Assembly: GCA_030690755.1 (NCBI GenBank)
Contig: JAUYGA010000109.1
Span: 1 to 5,524 of the forward strand
From: Nanobdellota archaeon
GTDB lineage: Archaea > Nanobdellota > Nanobdellia > Woesearchaeales > JAUYGA01
DNA: 5,524 nucleotides
Reading direction: 5' to 3'
Shown: positions 1-5,352 of the stretch, piece after piece
Numbering within the stretch: the stretch's first letter is position 1
Layout: each line of letters starts with the position of its first letter
The notes under the pieces: model-generated
Told to the model about the DNA's origin: nothing
Database searches by the model: none
Seen by the model: the letters and a program-made list of their open reading frames with translations, nothing else
Made by a program: the position numbers and the translations under genes

Positions 1-1148
1 CAACAGGTAAATCCATAATTGAAAACATCCAGCCCTTATTGCATCCTCATCCTATAACAAGACAGAAAGCAGAGATAACTATAAGTCATAATGGCAATAT
101 TCCCAATGCCAGAAAAATAAGAGAGGAGCTCGAAAATAAAGGTATAAAATTCCATACTCATACAGATACTGAAATTATTTTAAAACTAATTGAACAGTCA
201 AAAGGCAGTTTGGAAGAAAAGGTCATTGACGCATTTGGTTCTATTAATGGCTCATTCTCATCGATTATAACTACAAAAGATACTCTTATCGCAATAAAAG
301 ACCCTTGGGGTAATCGTCCTTTGTGCTACGGAAAACTCAATGGCGGCTATATTTTTGCTTCAGAAAGCGGAGCATTGTATAAAGTTGGAGCTGAATATAT
401 AAGAGAATTAGATCCTGGGGAAATGATTGTTGTTAACAATCATGGTGAAAAAAACTATCACGCTTTAGAGAAAAGACAGCTGCAGTTCTGTCTCTTTGAA
501 CATGTTTATTTTGCAATGCCGGATAGCATCTTAAACGGGAAAGCGAATGCAAATACTCAGGAAGATTGCGGCAGGATTTCTTATAGAGAATCCGGCGTTG
601 ACGCAGACTTGGTTGCTCCTGTTCTTAACTCTGGTAAATATTTCTCAAGCGGTATTGCAAAAGAGTCAGGTATTGAATTTGATTTGGCCATATTAAAAAA
701 TGACTATGTTGGACGAACTTTTATTATGGCTGAGCAGGTAAAAAGAAGTTCTTCAGTAAAAGTAAAATTCAGTCCTCTCACCTATAAGATAAAAGGAAAG
801 CGGATACTGCTTGGTGAAGATTCTCTTGTTAGAGGAACAACTATGCAAAATCTTGTGCGCGAACTGCTTGATTCTCATGGTGCTAAAGAGGTTCATCTTA
901 GAATAGGTTCTCCTCCTAACAGATACCCTTGTTATTATGGAATTGACACTCCTGAAAGGAATCAATTAATTGCTGCGCGTATGAATGTTGAAGAAATAAG
1001 AAAATTTACTGGAGCGACAACTTTGGCTTATTTGAACCTAGACGGATTGCTTAGCGCTTGTCCTGGAAAACCTGAAACTTATTGCACCGCATGTTTCACA
1101 GGAAAATATGAAATCCCTCTTAATGGCCTTGAAGTAGGAATGAATTGA
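1..1148 (+). CDS. purF: Amidophosphoribosyltransferase (PurF), N-terminus cut by window edge
   Basis: Catalyses the first committed step of purine synthesis: PRPP plus glutamine gives phosphoribosylamine. The frame is open from base 3 with no stop. The first visible residues, TGKSIIENIQPLL, align with the RYxTxGxxxxENxQP region of PurF, so about 75 residues, including the catalytic N-terminal Cys, lie outside. A TTG at 39 is internal, not a start. Visible glutaminase motifs are HNGN and TDTE. In the phosphoribosyltransferase half are KNDYVGRTFI (flexible loop), GEDSLVRGTT (PRPP loop), the GID and EEIR-type motifs, and CTACFTGKY near the end. Cysteines in QFCLFEH, RYPCYYG and CTAC match the four [4Fe-4S] ligands of the Bacillus subtilis-type enzyme. 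Odd points are ED for the usual DD in the PRPP loop and LNS for the usual PDS. Both look tolerable, so an active enzyme is inferred. It ends with TGA and a T-rich stretch. Confidence 0.95.
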   Translation, partial: TGKSIIENIQPLLHPHPITRQKAEITISHNGNIPNARKIREELENKGIKFHTHTDTEIILKLIEQSKGSLEEKVIDAFGSINGSFSSIITTKDTLIAIKDPWGNRPLCYGKLNGGYIFASESGALYKVGAEYIRELDPGEMIVVNNHGEKNYHALEKRQLQFCLFEHVYFAMPDSILNGKANANTQEDCGRISYRESGVDADLVAPVLNSGKYFSSGIAKESGIEFDLAILKNDYVGRTFIMAEQVKRSSSVKVKFSPLTYKIKGKRILLGEDSLVRGTTMQNLVRELLDSHGAKEVHLRIGSPPNRYPCYYGIDTPERNQLIAARMNVEEIRKFTGATTLAYLNLDGLLSACPGKPETYCTACFTGKYEIPLNGLEVGMN

Positions 1149-1162
1149 TAATTGATTAAACC

Positions 1163-1205
1163 AAAAAAGGATTTTTTAAAGGATTTCTTTCTCTCAAGCA
1201 TTTTT
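1163..1205 (+). terminator. T-rich terminator after purF
   Basis: Fifteen bases after the purF stop there is an A6-GGA-T6 stretch (T-run 1172-1177), then further pyrimidine-rich sequence and a T5 at 1201-1205. Archaeal RNA polymerase terminates at U-tracts without needing a strong hairpin, so this is a plausible terminator separating purF from the promoter just downstream. The A6/T6 could also pair, but only weakly. Confidence 0.45.
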
Positions 1206-1225
1206 CACCATTATAGGATACTCAT

Positions 1226-1242
1226 AAAACTTTAAATACGGG
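1226..1242 (+). promoter_or_regulatory. TATA promoter of the three-gene small-protein operon
   Basis: The element TTTAAATA at 1231-1238, preceded by the A-rich stretch AAAAC (BRE-like), is a good archaeal TATA box. Transcription would start about 25 bases downstream, near 1258-1262, leaving a leader of about 57 bases before the ATG at 1317. The bases following the box are strikingly similar to those following the pcn TATA box. Confidence 0.65.
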
Positions 1243-1316
1243 TCTTGTTTATCAATCACTAGGAAAGAGCAATCTAGTTATAAGTTAGTAATAAGTGCGC
1301 GGGGAAAAAGAGGAAA

Positions 1317-1829
1317 ATGGATTTTTCAAAAATTAAAGACCTTTTTAGAATAAAGAAAAAAGAACCAGCTGATTTTTCTTTAGATTTGCCAGACTTACCT
1401 GATTTTGACAAGATGGAATTTGATGAAAACCAAAATATGGACATGTCTTCAATGCCATCAATGGAAGATGAAAAGTCAGATGATTTAAATTTTCCAGAAA
1501 TGCCAGAACTTCCTGACTTTGACCGCGCAAAACCAATTTTGAGATCAAGTTCTATGCCTTTCAATTATCCTTCTAGACAATCATCAGTAAGTAAGGTCAT
1601 TAATCAAGAAAAAAGCGCTGTTTTTGTAAGCGTAGAAGACTTCAGCCACGCTGTAGATACAATAAAAGACGCTAAAAAGCTTTCAAAGAAAATGGATTCT
1701 GATCTGACAACCATGGTTGAAAGCGAAAGAAACAAAGAAAAACAGTTCAGCGAAGTCCATAAGGTTCTTGAGGATGTAAATAAAAAATTAATGTTCATCG
1801 ACAAAACCCTTTTTGAGGGAGGAGGATAA
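1317..1829 (+). CDS. Small acidic protein with disordered N-terminal half and C-terminal helical domain (unknown function)
   Basis: I do not recognise a named family. The 170-residue product has three parts. Residues 1-16 are a basic, potentially amphipathic segment (MDFSKIKDLFRIKKKE). Residues 17-100 are low-complexity, rich in Asp, Glu, Pro, Ser and Met, and probably disordered. Within them the motif PDLPDFD recurs: DLPDLPDFDK at 23-32 and EMPELPDFDR at 61-70. Residues 101-167 form a compact unit: a predicted strand (AVFVSVED), a long charged helical region and the closing motif IDKTLFE. That unit aligns without gaps to almost the whole next protein. No membrane segment or signal peptide is seen. 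The start is the ATG at 1317, with AGAGG just upstream (1309-1313). It is first in an operon; its stop is one base before the next ATG. A scaffold or adaptor role is only a guess. Confidence 0.85.
   Translation: MDFSKIKDLFRIKKKEPADFSLDLPDLPDFDKMEFDENQNMDMSSMPSMEDEKSDDLNFPEMPELPDFDRAKPILRSSSMPFNYPSRQSSVSKVINQEKSAVFVSVEDFSHAVDTIKDAKKLSKKMDSDLTTMVESERNKEKQFSEVHKVLEDVNKKLMFIDKTLFEGGG
1385..1523 (+). repeat. Degenerate in-gene repeat encoding PDLPDFD-type motif
   Basis: Two copies of a 23-base unit at 1387-1409 and 1501-1523 match at 19 of 23 positions by eye. They encode LPDLPDFD-like and MPELPDFD-like peptides 38 residues apart in the acidic disordered region. Similarity at both the DNA and protein level suggests either internal duplication or selection for a repeated short binding motif. 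Confidence 0.5.
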
Positions 1830-1830
1830 A

Positions 1831-2052
1831 ATGAAAGAAACCGCTCCGATCTTTGTAAAAATAGAGGAATACAAGGATGCGCTTGAAACAGTAAATGCAA
1901 TAAAATTAAAATTAACAGAAGCAAGAGACATACTAACCGAGCTCTCAGCGCTAAAAGCAGAGGAAGACTCAGAAATAGAAAGCTGGAAAGCAGAAATGGA
2001 AGATGTCGAAAAAAGAATGAGTTATATCGACTCTACATTATTTGAGGAATAA
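1831..2052 (+). CDS. 73-residue helical protein, paralogue of the preceding gene's C-terminal domain
   Basis: Function unknown. The protein is essentially one domain: PIFVKIEEYKDAL (strand then helix start, residues 6-18), charged heptad-like helices, and the ending MEDVEKRMSYIDSTLFEE. Residues 6-72 align without gaps to residues 101-167 of the upstream product, about 18 of 67 identical by hand count. Identity is strongest in EDV and ID-TLFE near the end. It thus looks like a tandem duplication in which the upstream copy gained, or this copy lost, the disordered arm. The ATG at 1831 is chosen over a TTG at 1813 because the purine tract GAGGGAGGAGGA (1815-1826) sits right before it as a Shine-Dalgarno site. 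The upstream stop is one base away, so translational coupling is likely. Probably a coiled-coil or helical-bundle partner of its neighbours (inference). Confidence 0.85.
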   Translation: MKETAPIFVKIEEYKDALETVNAIKLKLTEARDILTELSALKAEEDSEIESWKAEMEDVEKRMSYIDSTLFEE

Positions 2053-2055
2053 ATC

Positions 2056-2454
2056 ATGAAAGAGCAAACCACTTTTTATGTTTCATTAAAAGATCCTGTG
2101 GAAATAAGGAAAAACATCCTTGAATCATCGAAAGGGATAATTCAGCTTCTGCAGAGATATGATCATATTGTGGAATTAAAAAATAATAGATTGCATAAGA
2201 TAGCTGAACTCCGAAAGATTGCAAAAGAACTTGCAAGACTTGCTGGTCAGCTTAAGATGGCCTTACCTTCTGTCGATTCTATAGAGAGAGAATCTAAAAG
2301 GGAAGCGAGCAAAGTTGAAAAAGAGATAAAGACCAAACAGAAGGAAATAAAAGAGAAACCAAAACCTGTTCTTGAAAACAGGAAGACTTCAGAACTAAAA
2401 AAGCTGGAATCTGAATTGTTAGAGATAGAAAACAAGCTGAAAAATCTCTCTTAA
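2056..2454 (+). CDS. 132-residue coiled-coil protein, third gene of the operon (unknown function)
   Basis: Function unknown. It opens with TTFYVSLKDPVEI, which resembles the FVSVED / FVKIEE strand motif beginning the shared domain of the two upstream proteins. A long helix follows (about residues 15-70, ending QLKMALPS). A very Lys/Glu-rich coiled coil runs from about 74 to 132, broken once by a KEKPKPV stretch. There is no cysteine, membrane segment or catalytic motif. The three-base gap from the preceding stop and the GAGG at 2044-2047, inside the preceding coding sequence, support co-expression. Similarity to the other two products beyond the first strand is only topological, so common ancestry is uncertain. 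The arrangement suggests three subunits of one structural or adaptor complex (inference). Confidence 0.83.
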   Translation: MKEQTTFYVSLKDPVEIRKNILESSKGIIQLLQRYDHIVELKNNRLHKIAELRKIAKELARLAGQLKMALPSVDSIERESKREASKVEKEIKTKQKEIKEKPKPVLENRKTSELKKLESELLEIENKLKNLS

Positions 2455-2483
2455 TTAATTATTATCAATCTACTTGATTATCT

Positions 2484-2500
2484 TATTCTTTTTTTATATT
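2484..2500 (+). terminator. T-run terminator after small-protein operon
   Basis: A T7 run at 2489-2495 inside a T/A-rich stretch begins about 35 bases after the operon's last stop and lies before the tRNA promoter. This is the usual form of an archaeal U-tract terminator. No convincing GC-rich hairpin precedes it. Confidence 0.5.
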
Positions 2501-2523
2501 TCTTAATAAAACACTCACAGAAT

Positions 2524-2540
2524 AAAAAACCTTAAATAAA
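2524..2540 (+). promoter_or_regulatory. TATA promoter of tRNA-Leu
   Basis: The sequence AAAAAACCTTAAATAAAAG contains a TATA-like CTTAAATA (2531-2538) with an A-rich BRE-like flank. A start site near 2560 would give a 5' leader of about 30 bases, removed by RNase P before the mature tRNA begins at 2593. Confidence 0.55.
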
Positions 2541-2592
2541 AGGCCCCTTTTTACAATAGTACGTTAAGACTCTCTAACACACTTACTCAAAT

Positions 2593-2676
2593 GCGGAGGT
2601 GCCGGAGTGGCCAAACGGGATAGGCTCAAGACCTATTAGCTTAGTGCTTACGCAGGTTCGATCCCTGCCCTCCGCA
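2593..2676 (+). tRNA. tRNA-Leu, anticodon CAA (reads UUG)
   Basis: The cloverleaf can be folded by hand. The acceptor is GCGGAGG (2593-2599) with CCTCCGC (2669-2675), and the discriminator is A2676. The D-stem is CCG/CGG with GG in its loop. The anticodon stem is ATAGG/CCTAT around the loop CTCAAGA (2625-2631), with anticodon CAA at 2627-2629. A long 15-base variable arm (2637-2651) forms a small AGC/GCT stem. The T-arm is GCAGG-TTCGATC-CCTGC (2652-2668). The class II variable arm, CAA anticodon and A discriminator identify leucine rather than serine. No intron is visible at the anticodon and no CCA is encoded, so CCA must be added enzymatically. It is a single gene between the operon and RNase J. 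Confidence 0.97.
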
Positions 2677-2729
2677 TAATTTTCTATCATTTCCTGAATA
2701 ATTATGGAACAGACCACAATATTTAGAAA

Positions 2730-2742
2730 TAATTATAAATCA
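2730..2742 (+). promoter_or_regulatory. TATA promoter of RNase J, probably giving a leaderless mRNA
   Basis: ATTATAAAT at 2732-2740 is TATA-like, with an A/T-rich upstream flank. Its centre is about 26 bases before the ATG at 2763, so transcription should begin at or within a base or two of the start codon. The absence of any Shine-Dalgarno-like sequence before that ATG supports a leaderless transcript. Confidence 0.55.
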
Positions 2743-2762
2743 AGTCATGCATCAAGCAAAAT

Positions 2763-4094
2763 ATGTCACTAATAATTCACGCAATAGGCGGTTATAATGA
2801 AATCGGCAAAAATATGACTCTGATTGAGATAGATGACGAAGCTGTTGTTCTAGATATGGGCATTCATCTTGAAAAATACATCGCTTATACAGAAGATGAG
2901 GATCTAGAAAGGCTTTCTGCTTCTGAACTTATAAAGGCAGGCGCAATCCCAGACATAAACCAGATCGGCGATCTCAGGAAAAAAGTCAAGGCAATCATAC
3001 CAACGCATGCGCATCTTGACCATGTCGGCGCATTGGTCTTTTTAGCCAACAAGTTCGATGCTCCAATTATCTGCACGCAATTCACTAAGTCTGTTCTGAA
3101 TGAAATGACAAAAGATGAGAAAGTCAAGATAAAAAACCCGATAAAGGTTCTTAATGCAGGTTCAACTGTCAAGATAAGCGATGATATCTCTGTAGAATTT
3201 GTTAACACAACGCATTCAACTCCTCAAACTGTAATGGCGGTAATTCACACAAAATACGGGCCCATAATTTATGCAAATGATTTCAAATTCGACAGCTATC
3301 CTGTCTTCGGAAAAAAGCCAGATTTCAAAAGATTAAAAGAACTTGGCCAGATGGGAATTAAAGCATTGATTGTTGATTGTTTAAGGGTTGAGACAGAAGG
3401 GAAAACTCCAAGCGAAAATGTCGCAAAAGATATGTTAAGGGATGTAATGCTCGGAACAGAATCAGAAGGAAAAGCAATGATTGCTACAACTTTCTCATCT
3501 CATCTTTCAAGGCTGAAGAGCATTACTGAATTTGGCCATCAGCTTAACCGTGAAGTTATTTTTTTGGGAAGAAGCCTTGCAAAATACACCAATGCAGGTA
3601 AAGACGCAAAAATCGCTAATTTTTCTGAAGAAGTTAAGATTGTCAAGTATGCTAAGCAGGTCAAAAGGGTACTTAAAAGAGTTGAAAGAGACCGCGGAAA
3701 ATATCTTCTTGTCGTGACAGGACATCAGGGCGAGCCAAAATCTGTTCTTTCAAGAATTGTCAACAGAGAGCTTGAGTTCAATTTTCATTCTGGAGATCAT
3801 ATCATTTTTGCAAGCTCAGTAATCCCTAACCTGATAAACAAATCAAACAGCGATGTTTTGGAGAAAAAACTTAAAAGCATGGGTGTAAGGATTTTCAGAG
3901 ATATCCATGTAAGCGGTCATGCAGGCAAAGAGGATTTACGCGATTTAATACTCATGACAACGCCGCAGCATCTGATTCCTGCGCATGGCGAGCATAAGAT
4001 GGTTTCTGCTTTTTCTGAATTAGCTCATGAAATGGGTTATCAGCATACAAAAAATCTGCACCTTCTGAGAGACGGACAAAAACTAAATTTATAA
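2763..4094 (+). CDS. rnj: Archaeal RNase J (beta-CASP metallo-beta-lactamase ribonuclease)
   Basis: A cytoplasmic zinc-dependent RNase; archaeal RNase J proteins act mainly as 5'-to-3' exoribonucleases in RNA decay and maturation. The 443-residue length fits the archaeal form, which lacks the bacterial C-terminal domain. Metallo-beta-lactamase motifs in order: GGYNEIGKN near the N-terminus, HAHLDH at residues 82-87, His151 in NTTHSTP, and Asp173 in NDFKFD. The beta-CASP part shows TTFSSHLSR (242-250), GRSL (269-272), TGHQGEP (319-325), HVSGHA (382-387) and PAHGE (406-410), so all expected metal-binding and catalytic positions appear intact. The usual GDFKFD reads NDFKFD, with the Asp ligand kept. 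The ATG at 2763 is the natural start because MSLIIHAIGG begins the fold directly. It has its own promoter and stands between tRNA-Leu and pcn. It is an RNase J rather than a CPSF2-type protein because no KH domains are present. Confidence 0.95.
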   Translation: MSLIIHAIGGYNEIGKNMTLIEIDDEAVVLDMGIHLEKYIAYTEDEDLERLSASELIKAGAIPDINQIGDLRKKVKAIIPTHAHLDHVGALVFLANKFDAPIICTQFTKSVLNEMTKDEKVKIKNPIKVLNAGSTVKISDDISVEFVNTTHSTPQTVMAVIHTKYGPIIYANDFKFDSYPVFGKKPDFKRLKELGQMGIKALIVDCLRVETEGKTPSENVAKDMLRDVMLGTESEGKAMIATTFSSHLSRLKSITEFGHQLNREVIFLGRSLAKYTNAGKDAKIANFSEEVKIVKYAKQVKRVLKRVERDRGKYLLVVTGHQGEPKSVLSRIVNRELEFNFHSGDHIIFASSVIPNLINKSNSDVLEKKLKSMGVRIFRDIHVSGHAGKEDLRDLILMTTPQHLIPAHGEHKMVSAFSELAHEMGYQHTKNLHLLRDGQKLNL

Positions 4095-4151
4095 AGCAAC
4101 CAATAAAACGTGTATATAAACTACTTAAACTGCTGATGCGTAGAATCGTCG

Positions 4152-4166
4152 AAAAATATAAATACT
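4152..4166 (+). promoter_or_regulatory. TATA promoter of pcn
   Basis: The A-rich BRE-like run GAAAAA followed by TATAAATAC (4157-4165) is the strongest TATA match in the window. It predicts a start near 4183-4187 and a leader of about 85 bases before the pcn ATG. Weaker TATA-like sequences at 4112-4120 and 4243-4250 are alternatives; the latter would give a very short leader. The bases downstream of this box resemble those of the small-protein operon promoter. Confidence 0.65.
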
Positions 4167-4258
4167 GGCTCTTGTTTTGAGTACTAAAGAGGGGGTATTT
4201 TAATAAGACCTGTAAAGCCTATAAAACCAATCATCAGAATAAAATATATTTAATAAAA

Positions 4259-4263
4259 AGGTG
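4259..4263 (+). promoter_or_regulatory. Shine-Dalgarno site that sets the pcn start
   Basis: AGGTG, complementary to the archaeal 16S rRNA 3' end (CACCU), lies six bases before the ATG at 4270. It includes the GTG at 4261 that would otherwise extend the protein by three residues. This, together with the match of MKLTLAEPKYF to clamp N-termini, fixes the start at 4270. Confidence 0.6.
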
Positions 4264-4269
4264 TATGAA

Positions 4270-5016
4270 ATGAAACTAACTCTTGCAGAACCAAAATATT
4301 TCAAAGAAAGCATTTCTCTTATTTCAGATCTTGTCAATGAGGCGAGATTCAAGATAACGCCTAATGCGATAGAGCTTGTTGCAATGGATCCTGCAAACGT
4401 TGCAATGGTCATATTCAAGCTTCTCAGCAGCTCTTTTACAGAGTATGATGTGCGAGATGAAGTTGAGATGGCAATCAACCTTAACAATCTAAAACAGATC
4501 TTGAGAAGAGTGACTCCTTCAGATGTTGTAACTTTAGAACTCGGCGCAGAAAATCAGCTTATCATAAAATTGAAGGCAAAAACAACAAGAACATTCAGCC
4601 TTCCGCTTATTGATGTTGATGAAAAAGAGCAAAGAATTCCTCAGCTTAGCTTTCCGGCATCTGTGACAACCAAAGCATCAACTCTTACAGCAGCAATAGA
4701 AGATGCAGACATAGTTGCAGAATCAGTCTTGTTTGTCATTGAAAATGACCGCTTCAAGATACAGGCTGAAGGGGATCTGAGCAAAGCAAGCATAGAGATA
4801 TCGCAAGATGAGGAGACAACAATAAAGAATCATTCTGATGAGACAATCAAAGCAAAATACTCAATAGAATATTTGAAGAAAATGATTGGCGGTTCAAAGC
4901 TTGCAGAAAATGTTGTAATACAGTTCAGCAAAGATTATCCATTAAAGTTAGAATATACAACAATCAACAAGGTTCAGCTTGTTTACATCTTGGCCCCCAG
5001 AGTGGAAAACGATTAA
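4270..5016 (+). CDS. pcn: DNA polymerase sliding clamp (PCNA)
   Basis: Forms the trimeric ring that tethers replicative polymerase, flap endonuclease, ligase and other PIP-box proteins to DNA. The 248-residue length is normal for archaeal PCNA. Visible landmarks: MKLTLAEPKYFKESI (first strand and helix), AMDPANVAMV at 38-47 (typical AMDPxxVAMV), the interdomain connecting loop at about 113-127 (LIDVDEKEQRIPQL, where PIP boxes dock), the repeat-fold second half from about 128, DYPLKLEY at 222-229, and the C-terminal LAPRVE at 241-246. Nothing appears truncated. It is followed by adjacent TAA and TAG stops. No replication partner gene (primase, ligase, transcription factor S) is beside it here. 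It has its own promoter and a relatively long leader. Only one copy is seen, consistent with a homotrimer, but that is untested outside the window. Confidence 0.97.
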   Translation: MKLTLAEPKYFKESISLISDLVNEARFKITPNAIELVAMDPANVAMVIFKLLSSSFTEYDVRDEVEMAINLNNLKQILRRVTPSDVVTLELGAENQLIIKLKAKTTRTFSLPLIDVDEKEQRIPQLSFPASVTTKASTLTAAIEDADIVAESVLFVIENDRFKIQAEGDLSKASIEISQDEETTIKNHSDETIKAKYSIEYLKKMIGGSKLAENVVIQFSKDYPLKLEYTTINKVQLVYILAPRVEND

Positions 5017-5038
5017 TAGGTACGTCTGAATACTATGA

Positions 5039-5068
5039 GGCCAGTATGTATTTGGCCATTTTTTCTTT
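5039..5068 (+). terminator. Hairpin plus T-run terminator after pcn
   Basis: GGCCA (5039-5043) and TGGCC (5053-5057) form a five-base-pair stem around a nine-base loop, followed directly by T6 (5059-5064) and more pyrimidines. The structure lies 22 bases past the pcn stop and is the most terminator-like structure in the window. Confidence 0.55.
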
Positions 5069-5352
5069 ATTTCTCGACTACGGATATTCACTAATTGTTC
5101 TCCCATTTTAATGCCATAAAGTCCAGCAATTATACTAAAGGAATCAAATATTGTAGTGCTTGTCTTTTCAAAGTTTCTTGTCTACATTTTGTGAAAGGTG
5201 CTAGTCAAAAGTGTTCTATCGTAAGCCCAAAGTCATTAAGGCAAATAATGGAGATAAAGGGATTCAAGAACACACTGGACTATGATGATTTCATCTTAGA
5301 AATGACTATTGCATTTGATAATATCGAAAAAATACAAAACAAGAAACTGTGA
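5069..5352 (+). other. Gene-poor stretch with an orphan 85-codon open frame of doubtful status
   Basis: A plus-strand frame is open from 5095 to the TGA at 5350-5352 but has poor start options: TTG at 5095 without a ribosome site, GTG at 5190, or ATG at 5248 with a weak TAAGG upstream. The last option would give only 34 residues. The first half (KYCSACLFKVSC...) has scattered cysteines and does not look convincingly coding. The second half (KSLRQIMEIKGFKNTL, DYDDFILEMT) looks like real protein, with a helix-rich pattern vaguely like short archaeal VapB-type antitoxins. It stops exactly where homology of the opposite-strand transposase remnant begins. It is best regarded as a gene fragment or a chance frame. 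Confidence 0.25.

Noticed and set aside
39..41. TTG as the start of purF
   Set aside because: The same frame is open to the left edge and the upstream codons encode conserved PurF residues (ENIQPLL), so it is internal.
1813..1830. TTG start extending the second operon protein upstream
   Set aside because: It would translate the purine-rich Shine-Dalgarno tract and overlap the preceding gene; the ATG at 1831 follows that tract directly.
1274..1924. Minus-strand open frames of 67-106 codons opposite the first two small genes
   Set aside because: They lie antisense to genes with good start sites and paralogous protein sequence, and their Ser/Phe/Leu-rich products are what antisense translation of acidic Lys-rich genes gives.
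3519..3525. RNase J motif differences (TGHQGEP rather than TGSQ) as unusual
   Set aside because: To my knowledge archaeal RNase J proteins commonly have His at this position; all metal ligands are in place, so nothing suggests altered activity.
4202..4240. Roughly ten-base spaced CCT/CCA triplets in the pcn leader as a repeat
   Set aside because: The units are too short and too degenerate to separate from chance in A-rich sequence.
4197..4255. Tiny ATT-started frame after the AGAGGGGG tract in the pcn leader
   Set aside because: It needs a very rare start codon and encodes only 18 residues of low complexity; there is no support beyond the purine tract.
4261..4269. GTG start extending PCNA by three residues
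   Set aside because: The GTG is part of the AGGTG ribosome-binding site for the ATG at 4270, and clamp homology begins with MKLTLAEPKYF.
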